The notes beneath the pieces are model-generated. The model had not been told where the DNA came from. It was given only the letters and a program-made list of their open reading frames with translations, and searched no databases. Position numbers and translations under genes: made by a program. Below are positions 7,197-14,996 of a stretch of DNA of 37,793 nt, piece by piece; positions within the stretch are counted from its first letter, which is position 1, and each line of letters opens with the position of its first letter. The stretch is from Chloroflexota bacterium (lineage in GTDB: Bacteria > Chloroflexota > Dehalococcoidia > Lucifugimonadales > JACPQL01): the NCBI GenBank assembly GCA_016190445.1, contig JACPQL010000045.1, forward strand, positions 1 through 37,793, read 5' to 3'.

Positions 7197-9982
7197 GGAC
7201 GCACCGCACCCCCCTCTGCCAGCCACTGCCGCGCCTCAGCCACCAGCGTGCTCAGAGGCCCGCGCTTCACGGTGCACTTTGGGATGGAGCCCAGGAACGC
7301 GGGCCCGTAGCTTCGAGAGAGGATACGTCTGTCCAGCACCACAACCACTCCCTGATCGTTCCTGCCACGGATGAGGCGGCCAAACCCCTGCCGGAAGCGC
7401 AGCACCGCCTGGGGCAGCGCGTATTGGTGGAAGGGGTTCTCGTACAGCTCCGAGCGGGCAGCAAACACCGGCTCCGTAGGGACATTGAAAGGCAGGCGGG
7501 CCACCACCAGCACCTTCATAGCGCCGCCGGTGACATCCACCCCCTCCCAGAAGCTGGCGGTGCCCAGCAGGACGCACTCTGGCTGCTCCTGGAACCGCTC
7601 CAGCAGGTCTCGCGGGCTACCGTCCACCCCCTGGGCCAGCACCGCAATACCCTCTGGCTCCAGCTCAGGTGCCAGCCAATGCCGGGTGATGCCCAGGGCG
7701 GAGTGAGAGGTGAAAAGGGAGAGCGTCCGGCCACCCGCCACGCGGGCCATCCCGGCCACCGCCCGGCACACGGCATCCTGGTAGGCCGCGCTCCCCGGCT
7801 CAGGCGTATCGGTGGGGACTAGCAGCAGGGCCGCACGCTTGTAGTCGAAGGGGGACTCCACCACCAGATCGGCGGCATCCTCCAGCCCCACCCGCTCTCT
7901 GAAGTGGGCGAAGCTGCCGCCAGCAGTCAGGGTGGCGCTGGTCAGCACCACGCACTCCTTGCGATTGAACAGGCCCTCCTGTAGCAACGCCCCCACGTGC
8001 AGAGGCGCCCCGTGCAAGCTGGCCCTTGCGCCCGGCTCCAGCCAGTACACGGACTCGTCTTTGGGATGGGCGACTAACTCGGCCAGCCCCTCCCGCACCT
8101 GGTGCTGTGCCTGGAGCCAGGCGGCGACTTTCTCCCCCACCTCCAGGTATGGTCCACCCTCCTGACCTACCGCCTCCAGGGCCAGTTGCAGGTCCTCCGC
8201 CCGACGCGCCGCATCGCCAAGAGCGCGGTCGAAGTTGTCCCAGACCACCTCCACCTGGGACCACCCCGGCTGCCGCCGGGCAGAGGACGTGATGCGCAGG
8301 CTGCTCCCGCGCTCGGTCTCCTCCCGGTGATTTGCCAAGAACGCAAGAAGGGAAGCCCACATCTGCTCCCAGTGGTCACGGCATCTGGCCAGGACTGCTC
8401 CGATATCCTCTGCCAGGCGCGCCATGTCATCTCTGCGGCTGCCGGGGAGTCCGGCACCAGCCTGCAAGGCGCTCCGCAGGCCCGCCAGGGCCTCGGCCAT
8501 CTGGGCCACGAGCCTGTCCAGGGCATCCTGGGAGACGCCCATCCCGAATTGGTGGGTGGCCTCCTCCTCCAGATGATGCGCCTCGTCTATCACCAGGTGG
8601 TCATAGGACGGCAGCAGGACACCGCCCAGGGCCAGGTCCGCAAGGAGAAGCGCGTGGTTTACCACCAGGATGTGAGCAGCGGCAGCGCGCTCCCGGGCGG
8701 CACGGTAGAAGCAGGCCCTCTCCCTCGTCCCCGGGCACTCGCCGAAGGCCGTGGCGGAGACCCTGTCCCACACCGGCGCCTCCCGAGGGCTCACGTCAAT
8801 CTCCGCCCGGTCGCCCGTGGTTGTGGACTGGACCCATACCAGCACCCTGGCCGCTAGTTGCGCCTCCTCGCTGCTCAGGGTGCCCCCTCGGGCGATCTGC
8901 TCCCACCGGCGCAGGCACAGATAGTTGCCTTTTCCCTTCAGCAGCGCATACCGAAAGTCGTCGCCACCGACCTCCCCTGCCTCCTTCAGGGCCGCCCTCA
9001 CGGCAGGCAGGTCCTTCTCCACCAGTTGCTGCTGGAGGTTGATGGTGTTGGTGGAGACCACCACGCGGGCACCATTCTTCACGGCGAAGAGGGCAGCGGG
9101 TAGAAGGTAGGCCAGGGACTTGCCTATGCCCGTGCCACCCTCCACCATCAGGCGGTGGCCGTTGTTCAGGGCCGAGACCGCCGCCAGGGCCATCCTGAGC
9201 TGCCCTTCCCTGGGCTCGTAGCCTGGGACACAGCGCGCCACCGGCCCGTCACGGGCCAGAAGCTGCTCGACCCGCTCCTGAGGGACGGGCACCCTTTGCT
9301 GGTTGGGAGGGAGGCTTCGCGGGCGCTCCAGCCGACTTCCTATCTGTCTCAGGTCCACGCCCAGCGGCCCGACGCTGCTGCTGCGGGCGGCTACCTCCTG
9401 CTCCAGGCCCACCAGGAGGTGCCTGAGAGGCCACTGGGACCTGGCGGAGATGTGGCCAAGCTGCACCAGCACTCCTGGGTCCAGCCCCTCAGCTCGCTTC
9501 AGCAGCTCCACGAACTCCCGCTGGGCCGCGCCAGCGCGCTCCAACGCGTCGCCTGTGACGGGGATGGAGGTCTTGGGCCCGGTGGGGAGCAGCACCCGGG
9601 CCAGCTCCCCGAGATCGCACTGGGGACTGGTAAGCCTCAGCCCCCCGGCGGCAAGAGAAGCCGCTTGGGAGGCCATGCCCCAGCCAACGATAGGGTGCCG
9701 CCCGACGAACGCGGCCAGCTTGCTGGCCACCTGGCCAAAGGAGGGCGTCTCGCCAGCGGGGCGCTGAGACCCTTGGAGCTTGACCTTGGCGTGGAAGCTT
9801 TCCAGGGAGTGGCTGCGGTCGAACTTCACCGCGCCGATCTCAGCGATGTCACCATGGCCCGCGGCTGGCCCCAGGGTGACAATACTCAGGGCCACCCACA
9901 CCCTCTCCGCGGTAGATGCGGGCAGCCCTGGAGATGATGGCGTCGCCGCTGCCACGGCGTGGCCTGCCTGTTCCTCTATCAA
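7193..9982 (-). CDS. dinG: DinG-family helicase with a degenerate exonuclease-like N-terminus
   Basis: About 929 residues. Superfamily 2, XPD/DinG-like ATP-dependent DNA helicase. Walker A is EGGTGIGKSLAYLLP (about 281-295), the DEAH box is VIDEAHHLEEEA, and C-terminal motifs include LLGTASFWEGVDVTGG and RFRQGFGRLIRG. Cysteines in NYLCLRRW and FGECPGTRERACFY fit the iron-sulfur loop, but only three are obvious. Residues about 28-165 resemble the DEDD exonuclease domain fused to DinG in many bacteria (IAEIGAVKF; IVGWGMASQAASL), yet the catalytic acids are gone: the usual DxET region reads ALSIVTLG and the usual HNxxFD reads GWGMASQ. The N-terminal part is therefore probably structural. The start (TTG at 9982) is uncertain. 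It overlaps ogg and fits a DNA-repair unit. Confidence 0.88.
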   Translation of the reverse strand: MIEEQAGHAVAAATPSSPGLPASTAERVWVALSIVTLGPAAGHGDIAEIGAVKFDRSHSLESFHAKVKLQGSQRPAGETPSFGQVASKLAAFVGRHPIVGWGMASQAASLAAGGLRLTSPQCDLGELARVLLPTGPKTSIPVTGDALERAGAAQREFVELLKRAEGLDPGVLVQLGHISARSQWPLRHLLVGLEQEVAARSSSVGPLGVDLRQIGSRLERPRSLPPNQQRVPVPQERVEQLLARDGPVARCVPGYEPREGQLRMALAAVSALNNGHRLMVEGGTGIGKSLAYLLPAALFAVKNGARVVVSTNTINLQQQLVEKDLPAVRAALKEAGEVGGDDFRYALLKGKGNYLCLRRWEQIARGGTLSSEEAQLAARVLVWVQSTTTGDRAEIDVSPREAPVWDRVSATAFGECPGTRERACFYRAARERAAAAHILVVNHALLLADLALGGVLLPSYDHLVIDEAHHLEEEATHQFGMGVSQDALDRLVAQMAEALAGLRSALQAGAGLPGSRRDDMARLAEDIGAVLARCRDHWEQMWASLLAFLANHREETERGSSLRITSSARRQPGWSQVEVVWDNFDRALGDAARRAEDLQLALEAVGQEGGPYLEVGEKVAAWLQAQHQVREGLAELVAHPKDESVYWLEPGARASLHGAPLHVGALLQEGLFNRKECVVLTSATLTAGGSFAHFRERVGLEDAADLVVESPFDYKRAALLLVPTDTPEPGSAAYQDAVCRAVAGMARVAGGRTLSLFTSHSALGITRHWLAPELEPEGIAVLAQGVDGSPRDLLERFQEQPECVLLGTASFWEGVDVTGGAMKVLVVARLPFNVPTEPVFAARSELYENPFHQYALPQAVLRFRQGFGRLIRGRNDQGVVVVLDRRILSRSYGPAFLGSIPKCTVKRGPLSTLVAEARQWLAEGGAVRP

Positions 9983-10042
9983 GCCACTGCGAGACGAAGT
10001 CTTGCAGTAGGGCTCTCCACCCCACCCTGGGGTGGGGACATC

Positions 10043-10073
10043 TGTTGCAAAAGTCCGGGGGACCTTTGCAACA
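10043..10073. repeat. GTTGCAAAAGTC palindromic repeat
   Basis: TGTTGCAAAAGTCC (10043-10056) and GGACCTTTGCAACA (10060-10073) form a 14-bp stem with one mismatch and a 3-base loop. It lies 3 bases past the stop of the PHP gene and upstream of dinG, and could act as its terminator. A related copy is at 12,583-12,613. Confidence 0.6.
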
Positions 10074-10076
10074 GCC

Positions 10077-10787
10077 TCATGCCTCGCCCTCGCGGCCCAC
10101 GGCAGCGAAGTATTGCAGTTCGCCCACGTGGAGGCCCTGGGCGGCGTAGAAGCGGCCCGATTTCAACGCCTCCAGGAACTCGGCCTCGTTGCGGATGTCA
10201 TCCTCAAAGGCGGTAACGCACCGCCCCAGGCCATGCACCGAGTGGGCGTCGGAGCCGCCGACACACGGCTTGCCCAGGATATCGGCCACCTCCATGGTAA
10301 AATCGTTCTCTCTGTCGGTGTTCCCTCCGTTGCCCACCTCAATGGCATCCACAAGCTGGAACACCGGGTGCACCGCTCCCTCCTCGGGGTCGTGGGGACG
10401 GCTGTTGGCATTGGGGTAAAGAAGCATCTTTGCCAGCGCAGGCGAGCTGTACAGGTTACGGAAAGGGTGGGCGGACACCATATACCCGCCCACGCGCTTC
10501 GCGTAGCGTCTAAGAGAGTGGACATCCATGATACCGGACTCGTACCCGTTCACCCCGAACACGGTCACGTGGCCCATGTTCGTTTCCACTTCCATGGCCC
10601 GTATGACCAGGACACCCCGCTCCCTGGCGATGCGCTGGAACTCGACTGGGTCTCCCCACGGCCCGCCGTGCTCAGTGAGACAGACCCCATCCAGCCCTAT
10701 CCTCGTCGCCTCCTGTATTAGCTCTTCCAGTGAAAGGTTGCTGTCGCTGGACCCCCTCACAGTGTGAATATGCAAGTCGATCAGCAC
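10077..10787 (-). CDS. PHP-family metal-dependent phosphoesterase
   Basis: A 236-residue single-domain PHP protein. Metal-binding motifs occur in order: DLHIHT (4-9), TEHGG (about 38-42), AMEVE, SAHPFRN (about 105) and GSDAHS (about 188). PHP domains hydrolyse phosphate esters, from histidinol phosphate to nucleotides and short oligonucleotides (TrpH/RNase AM type). The exact substrate is not visible here. The GTG start has GGAGG about 13 bases upstream, a little far. It lies about 70 bases downstream of ispE on the same strand, and its 3' end touches a palindromic repeat. Length and motif order fit the stand-alone TrpH-like subgroup, not polymerase-associated PHP domains. Confidence 0.85.
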   Translation of the reverse strand: MLIDLHIHTVRGSSDSNLSLEELIQEATRIGLDGVCLTEHGGPWGDPVEFQRIARERGVLVIRAMEVETNMGHVTVFGVNGYESGIMDVHSLRRYAKRVGGYMVSAHPFRNLYSSPALAKMLLYPNANSRPHDPEEGAVHPVFQLVDAIEVGNGGNTDRENDFTMEVADILGKPCVGGSDAHSVHGLGRCVTAFEDDIRNEAEFLEALKSGRFYAAQGLHVGELQYFAAVGREGEA

Positions 10788-10860
10788 CTTGTGACCAGCC
10801 CTCCAATCTCAGTTAGTCCGACGCAATGGTAGCCCCTAGCGGCGGAACCGTCAACGGATG

Positions 10861-11736
10861 TTAGGCGCTGGGAGCAGACTGCGGGCCCAGGGTGCGGCAG
10901 CAGTAGGTGCGCAGCCCTCCCCCAGCCAGACGTCGCTCCAGGGAGCGGGCCTCCTCCTCCCGTGGCACCAGGGTAAAAAGGCCGGGCCCGCTTCCAGCCA
11001 GGTGGACCCACGGCGCCCCCGCATCCAGGAGCACGCCCCAGTAACGTGCCAGCTCCGGCAGCAGCCTTGGAGCCACCCGGTCGAAGGAGTTAGAAAGCAG
11101 GTCCCCAGAGGGCAACATCCCGGCGTACAGGTACTCCACCAGCTTCAGCGTGCAGGAGCCATCGCTGTAGTCACCAGGGGTCAGCGCCCCGTAAAGGCGG
11201 GCCGTCTTGCCAGCCAACTGCACGGGAGGCACCAGCAACACCACCCAGCACGCCAGCAGCGAAGGGAGAGGTTCTATCACATCCCCACTGCCCATTCCCA
11301 GGGCTGTCCCGCCGCGAAGGAAGAAGGGGACGTCGGAGCCCAGCCGCGAGGCCAGTCGGGTCAGCTCGCGCACATCCAGCCCAAGTCCCCAGAGCCGGTC
11401 CAGCCCCAGCAGCGCCGCCGCGGCGTCGGAGCTGCCCCCGCCCAGGCCCGCCGCCACCGGGACGCGCTTGTCCAGGGTGATCTGCGCGCCGTCCCGCCCT
11501 CCGGTGTGCTCCCGAAGGAGCCGGGCCGCCCGAAGCACCAGGTTCTCCCCAGGAGGCGCCGCAGGTCCGGGTCTCTCCTCCAGGCGGAGGTCTGCCGCAG
11601 GCGTCAGGGTAAGCTCGTCGGCCAGGTCAATGGCCTGGAGGACGGTGCGGACCTCGTGATAGCCATCGGGACGCCGCCCCAACACCTCCAAGGTCAGGTT
11701 GACTTTGGCTGGCGCCCGCAGGTGAAGGCTGTTCAC
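10861..11736 (-). CDS. ispE: 4-diphosphocytidyl-2-C-methyl-D-erythritol kinase
   Basis: IspE phosphorylates CDP-methylerythritol at the 2-hydroxyl in the MEP isoprenoid pathway. The 291-residue GHMP kinase shows APAKVNLTLEVLGRRPDGYHE at the N-terminus (catalytic Lys, substrate contacts), the ATP-binding glycine loop PVAAGLGGGSSDAAAAL, and the C-terminal motif LAGSGPGLFTLV. The GTG at 11736 is chosen because it overlaps the rsmA stop by 4 bases (GTGA); an ATG 30 bases upstream adds only a non-conserved stretch. The rsmA-ispE pairing is common in bacteria. ispD and ispF lie 14 kb away in another operon. Confidence 0.95.
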   Translation of the reverse strand: MNSLHLRAPAKVNLTLEVLGRRPDGYHEVRTVLQAIDLADELTLTPAADLRLEERPGPAAPPGENLVLRAARLLREHTGGRDGAQITLDKRVPVAAGLGGGSSDAAAALLGLDRLWGLGLDVRELTRLASRLGSDVPFFLRGGTALGMGSGDVIEPLPSLLACWVVLLVPPVQLAGKTARLYGALTPGDYSDGSCTLKLVEYLYAGMLPSGDLLSNSFDRVAPRLLPELARYWGVLLDAGAPWVHLAGSGPGLFTLVPREEEARSLERRLAGGGLRTYCCRTLGPQSAPSA

Positions 11737-12554
11737 TCGACCACCGCCTCGAACACGCGACGCCACTCCTCCAGAGACAGCGTCTGGGCCCTTCGGCGGG
11801 GGTCCACGCCAGCCCTCTCCAGCACCCGTGCCGCCACCTGGGTGGACACCTCAAGGCCGTGGGCCAGGGCGTTGCGCAACTGCTTGCGGGGGCTGCTGAA
11901 GCCTGCACGCGCCACGCGGAAAAAGGGCTCTGCGCCCTGGGACGGCAGGGCCGGCTCCGGGTACACGTCTATGCGCACCACGGCGGAGGACACCTTGGGC
12001 CGTGGGAAGAAGGCTCCGGGCGGCACCCGCCGCACCACCCTGGGCCGCCCGTACACCTGGACCGCCACCGAAAGGAGGGACATGCTGCCCGGAGAGGCGC
12101 ACACCTGCTCCGCCACCTCCTTCTGGAGCATAACCACCGCGATGGACGGCCTGGCGCTCGCCTCCAGGAAATGTCGCATGATGGGGGACGCGGCGTAGTA
12201 CGGGAGATTTCCCAGCAGCTTGTAGCCACTCTGCTGGCCCACCAGGGAGGCCACGTCCACCGTGCGGCCGTCCGCGACCACTACCGCCACGTTGGACAGC
12301 GCCTCGCGGCGCAGCTCAGCGGCCAGCTCCTCATCCAGCTCCACGGCAACCACACGACCGGCCCGAAGGGCCAGCTCGCGGGTCAGAACACCCCGCCCCG
12401 GCCCCACCTCCACCACCAGGTCCTGGGGAGACACCTCAGCAGCCTCCAGGATGGCCCTGAGAGTCCCACGGTCGGTCAAAAAGTGCTGGCCCAGCGCCTT
12501 GCGAGGGCGCGGGTACGGGGTGGGGTGGTCCTGGCGCGCCTTCTGGGGACGCAT
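11733..12554 (-). CDS. rsmA: 16S rRNA dimethyladenosine transferase
   Basis: RsmA (KsgA) dimethylates two adjacent adenosines near the 3' end of 16S rRNA, a late step in 30S assembly. The 273-residue product shows the opening KALGQHFLTD, the SAM-binding loop VEVGPGRGVLT, the catalytic motif NLPYYAASPI and the C-terminal PRPKVSSAVVRI. The frame stays open to 12,695, but the extension would translate a GTTGCAAAAG repeat and the 3' end of the SRP RNA. The ATG at 12554, preceded by GGAAGAG, gives the usual family length. It overlaps ispE by 4 bases. Confidence 0.94.
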   Translation of the reverse strand: MRPQKARQDHPTPYPRPRKALGQHFLTDRGTLRAILEAAEVSPQDLVVEVGPGRGVLTRELALRAGRVVAVELDEELAAELRREALSNVAVVVADGRTVDVASLVGQQSGYKLLGNLPYYAASPIMRHFLEASARPSIAVVMLQKEVAEQVCASPGSMSLLSVAVQVYGRPRVVRRVPPGAFFPRPKVSSAVVRIDVYPEPALPSQGAEPFFRVARAGFSSPRKQLRNALAHGLEVSTQVAARVLERAGVDPRRRAQTLSLEEWRRVFEAVVE

Positions 12555-12582
12555 CTCTTCCGGCTGGGGCGAGCTACGGGCC

Positions 12583-12613
12583 GTTGCAAAAGTCGTGGGG
12601 ACTGTTGCAAAAG
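12583..12613. repeat. GTTGCAAAAGTC repeat, direct form
   Basis: GTTGCAAAAGTC (12583-12594), then GGGGAC, then GTTGCAAAAG (12604-12613). Left half and spacing match the palindrome at 10,043, but the second arm is direct, not inverted. It lies in the leader of rsmA just past the SRP RNA terminator. Confidence 0.5.
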
Positions 12614-12630
12614 TTTCTATCCGAGGCGAT

Positions 12631-12645
12631 AAAAAAGGCCGTGCA
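12631..12645 (-). terminator. SRP RNA 3' end with U-tract
   Basis: On the minus strand GCACGGCC (12645-12638) is followed by six T within TTTTTTATC (12636-12631). GCACGGCC is complementary to the SRP RNA 5' end GGCCGTGC (12904-12897), so the closing helix plus U-tract acts as the terminator. Confidence 0.65.
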
Positions 12646-12904
12646 CCCCCTGTCGCTCCGGGTTTGCCGAACATGCCCATCCTGACGCGGCTCAAGCCAG
12701 GTAGGTCTGCGGCGCACGAAGAGTCCCGCTTACGGCTGCTTCCTTCCGGACCTGACCGGGTTCACAGGTCTCCGCCGCGCAGCGCCCAGCTTTCAACACC
12801 GACGCCACAGGCAGCGGTGCGGGCCCGGACCTAGAGGAGGAGTTCAACCCCGCTGAAGCGGATTGCGGGTACAGGGCACCGCTAGCTCCCCGTCTAGCAC
12901 GGCC
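12637..12904 (-). ncRNA. ffs: Signal recognition particle RNA, large bacterial type
   Basis: About 267 bases. The conserved S-domain tip that binds Ffh, GTCAGGTCCGGAAGGAAGC, lies within 12757-12734. The 5' part carries an Alu domain: GTGCTAGACGGGGAGCTAG, then GGTGCCCTGTACCCGCAATC and GCGGGGTTGAA, close to the consensus of large bacterial SRP RNAs (Bacillus scRNA type). The outermost 5' GGCCGTGC pairs with GCACGGCC just before a run of six T, which sets the length. The promoter TTGACA-17-TAGCAT lies immediately upstream. The RNA works with Ffh and FtsY in co-translational targeting of membrane proteins. It is divergent from galU and upstream of rsmA on the same strand. Confidence 0.93.
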
Positions 12905-12911
12905 TGTCTCC

Positions 12912-12940
12912 ATGCTAGCCGTGCTGCTTGACCATGTCAA
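12912..12940 (-). promoter_or_regulatory. Sigma70-type promoter of the SRP RNA
   Basis: TTGACA (12940-12935), a 17-base spacer and TAGCAT (12917-12912) predict a start near 12905-12904, which is where the RNA 5' end falls by pairing. The -35 lies in a TTGAC-CAT-GTCAA palindrome (12928-12940). Confidence 0.8.
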
Positions 12941-12994
12941 TCAGCACGTGGCTCGTATGGTACACTCTCCCCAGACCATCCCAGGGAGACCCTC

Positions 12995-13870
12995 ATGCCT
13001 GTACGCACCGCCGTTATCCCCGCCGCCGGCCTCGGCACGCGCTTCCTTCCCGCCACCAAGGCTATCCCCAAGGAGATGCTCCCCCTCATTGACCGGCCCA
13101 GCATCCAGTACGTGGTGGAGGAGGCGGCAGAGGCAGGCATCCAGCGGATAGTCCTGGTCACCAGCCGGGGCAAGTCCACCATGGAGGACCACTTCGACCT
13201 GGCGCCAGAGCTGGAGGCGGCCCTGGAGGCGAAGAGCGACACCCGCAGCCTGGAGCTGGTGAGACGCCCGGCACAGCTAGCGGAGATCATCTCGGTCCGG
13301 CAGAAGCGGCAGCTCGGCCTGGGCCACGCTGTTCTGACAGCGCGCCAGGCCGTGGGCCGCGAGCCCTTTATCGTCTATCTGCCCGACGACATCATCCGCC
13401 ACCCGGTGTCGGCAACACACCAGATGCTCTCCGTCTTCGAGCGGTACAAGGCCAGCGTGGTAGCTGTGGAGGACGTGCCTCGGGAGCGCGTCTCAAGCTA
13501 CGGTGTCATCCAGGGGGAGCAGGTGGAAGAGCGGCTCTGGCACGTGCGGGGCATGGTGGAGAAGCCCGCGCCGGACCAGGCGCCCTCCACCCTGGGGATC
13601 GTAGGACGCTACGTGCTTACGCCGGAGGTGTTCGACGCTCTGGAGAAGGTGCGCCCAGGAGCTATCGGGGAGATCCAGCTCACCGACGCCATTGCCCTGC
13701 TGGCCCGCTCCCAGCCAGTGTACGCCTACCAGTTCCAAGGCCGCCGCTACGATGTGGGCACGCCCCAAGGTATGCTCCGAGCATCGGTGGAGATGGCCCT
13801 GGAGCGAGAGGACATGGCCCCGGCCTTGGTACCCTGGCTGAAAGCGCTGGCCCGGCGGTTGGAGGGATAG
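12995..13870 (+). CDS. galU: UTP-glucose-1-phosphate uridylyltransferase
   Basis: GalU makes UDP-glucose from UTP and glucose-1-phosphate for surface polysaccharides and glycolipids. The 291-residue protein has the nucleotidyltransferase signature AAGLGTRFLPATKAIPKEMLP (about 10-30), the metal-binding Asp in YLPDDIIRH (about 128-131), the sugar-binding region GMVEKPAPDQAPSTLGIVGRY and the late Asp in RRYDVGTPQG. GGGAG lies about 7 bases before the ATG. The promoter region faces the SRP RNA promoter; TACACT (12961-12966) or TATGGT (12956-12961) could be the -10, without a convincing -35. No sugar-polymer genes surround it. Confidence 0.95.
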   Translation: MPVRTAVIPAAGLGTRFLPATKAIPKEMLPLIDRPSIQYVVEEAAEAGIQRIVLVTSRGKSTMEDHFDLAPELEAALEAKSDTRSLELVRRPAQLAEIISVRQKRQLGLGHAVLTARQAVGREPFIVYLPDDIIRHPVSATHQMLSVFERYKASVVAVEDVPRERVSSYGVIQGEQVEERLWHVRGMVEKPAPDQAPSTLGIVGRYVLTPEVFDALEKVRPGAIGEIQLTDAIALLARSQPVYAYQFQGRRYDVGTPQGMLRASVEMALEREDMAPALVPWLKALARRLEG

Positions 13871-13970
13871 AGCAAAGGGATGGTCCCGGGGTGGCGCAGC
13901 ACTGCACCCAGGGCCCGCAAGTCAGGCGAGGATATGAAGTCATCCCAACATTCGTTCATGGGGGAGTGCA

Positions 13971-14070
13971 GCGGGGGCTTAGCCCCCTCTGCCGGGGGTC
14001 TGGGGGTATCCCCCAGGTTCATTTCTATCCCCCTCTCCCTTGCCAAGGGAGAGGGGGACTGAGGGGGTAA
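13971..14070. repeat. Cluster of three G/C hairpins between galU and a membrane protein gene
   Basis: Three hairpins in tandem: GGGGG-CTTAG-CCCCC (13973-13987), CTGGGGG-TAT-CCCCCAG (14000-14016) and CCCCCTCTCCCTT-GCC-AAGGGAGAGGGGG (14029-14057). The last flank, GGGGGACTGAGGGGG, matches the flank of the hairpin at the start of the window (GGGGGACCGAGGGGG), so this is a dispersed repeat type. Followed by TTTTG, it could also end galU transcription. Confidence 0.6.
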
Positions 14071-14095
14071 GGGTTTTGGGATAGCCTCATCTATC

Positions 14096-14989
14096 ATGTC
14101 AATCAAGAGGGCCGCGGCATCCGTGGAACTCAGGGCAGACAGGTATCTGCCCCTGTTCGCCGCGGCCGTCGGCCTGACGCTGTGGCGTATCGGCGCCCTG
14201 GGGTGGTGGCAAACGCTGTTGCTCACCGCTGGCCTTCTGGCTGCCAGCTCCCACCCCGTGACCGCGCTCGCCAGGCGCAGCGTTTTCATGTTCTGGATGG
14301 CAGCGGCGCCTATGCTGCTGGCGCTCGCGCTCATGGCCGTGTTCTGGACCATCGGCTCTCCCGACAGGACCGTTGAAGCTACCATCGTGGGACTGGAGAC
14401 AAAGATGCTCGGCCACCCGCTGGTGGGGTCCACCTTGCGGACGCTCCACCAAGTGGACCTCCGGGACGGAGCAGGTGACCGCTACAGGGTCAGGGTGCAT
14501 GACTCACAGATGACGAAGATCACCCAGGGCTTCAGTCTTGCCATGGAGACCAGGTCATTCCAGACCACCACCATGACCTATCACACGGAGGCAGTTGGCG
14601 GTCTGTTGCTACCCCGGCGAGTCGTCACCCATCTGGGCGAGGAGCCCGTCATCTTGCCCCCGGGAAAGTTCGGGGACTTCTTGCAAGGGTCGCTCACCGT
14701 CCTCGCGCTGGTCGCCTCTGCGACACCTCTCTCCGTTCTGGCATGGCTCTGGATGGACTATGCTCGCCACGCCTCGGAGCGGGAGAGGGGGGTTGAGCGC
14801 GTAAAGCCGGTGATGCGTCAGCGAGCCCTGGATGCGCCTGGCATCCATCACGCGGACCTGTGCCGTCCCGTGGGCTGGGACCCCGATGTGAGCGAGGCGG
14901 CCATTCGCCAGCTTCTAGATGAGAAGGCGCTAAGGTGCGAAAGACATTGGGGCACAGGCCGGAGGTACTGGGCCACGGGCATGAGGTGA
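14096..14989 (+). CDS. Membrane protein of unknown function with a C-terminal helical domain
   Basis: 297 residues, no recognised family. Two or three membrane segments lie near the N-terminus (about 17-33, 38-52, 64-88). A roughly 100-residue extracytoplasmic-type region follows (about 90-195, beta-rich, with the basic patch DRYRVRVHDSQMTK), then one more membrane span (about 200-222). The cytoplasmic C-terminus (about 225-297) contains HHADLCRPVGWDPDVSEAAIRQLLDEKALRCE, which resembles a winged-helix-like fold, and ends with basic and aromatic residues. No ribosome-binding site is evident before the ATG at 14096, so the start is tentative. It may sense something outside and bind nucleic acid inside, but that is inference. 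Convergent with the MFS gene. Confidence 0.65.
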   Translation: MSIKRAAASVELRADRYLPLFAAAVGLTLWRIGALGWWQTLLLTAGLLAASSHPVTALARRSVFMFWMAAAPMLLALALMAVFWTIGSPDRTVEATIVGLETKMLGHPLVGSTLRTLHQVDLRDGAGDRYRVRVHDSQMTKITQGFSLAMETRSFQTTTMTYHTEAVGGLLLPRRVVTHLGEEPVILPPGKFGDFLQGSLTVLALVASATPLSVLAWLWMDYARHASERERGVERVKPVMRQRALDAPGIHHADLCRPVGWDPDVSEAAIRQLLDEKALRCERHWGTGRRYWATGMR

Positions 14990-14996
14990 AGGGTCC

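Noticed and set aside
10858-12198. A 446-codon plus-strand frame opposite ispE and rsmA
   Set aside because: Antisense to two clear enzymes; Gln/Arg/His-rich translation without motifs.
12555-12695. N-terminal extension of RsmA to 12,695
   Set aside because: It would translate the 3' end of the SRP RNA and the GTTGCAAAAG repeat; the family starts near KALGQHFL.
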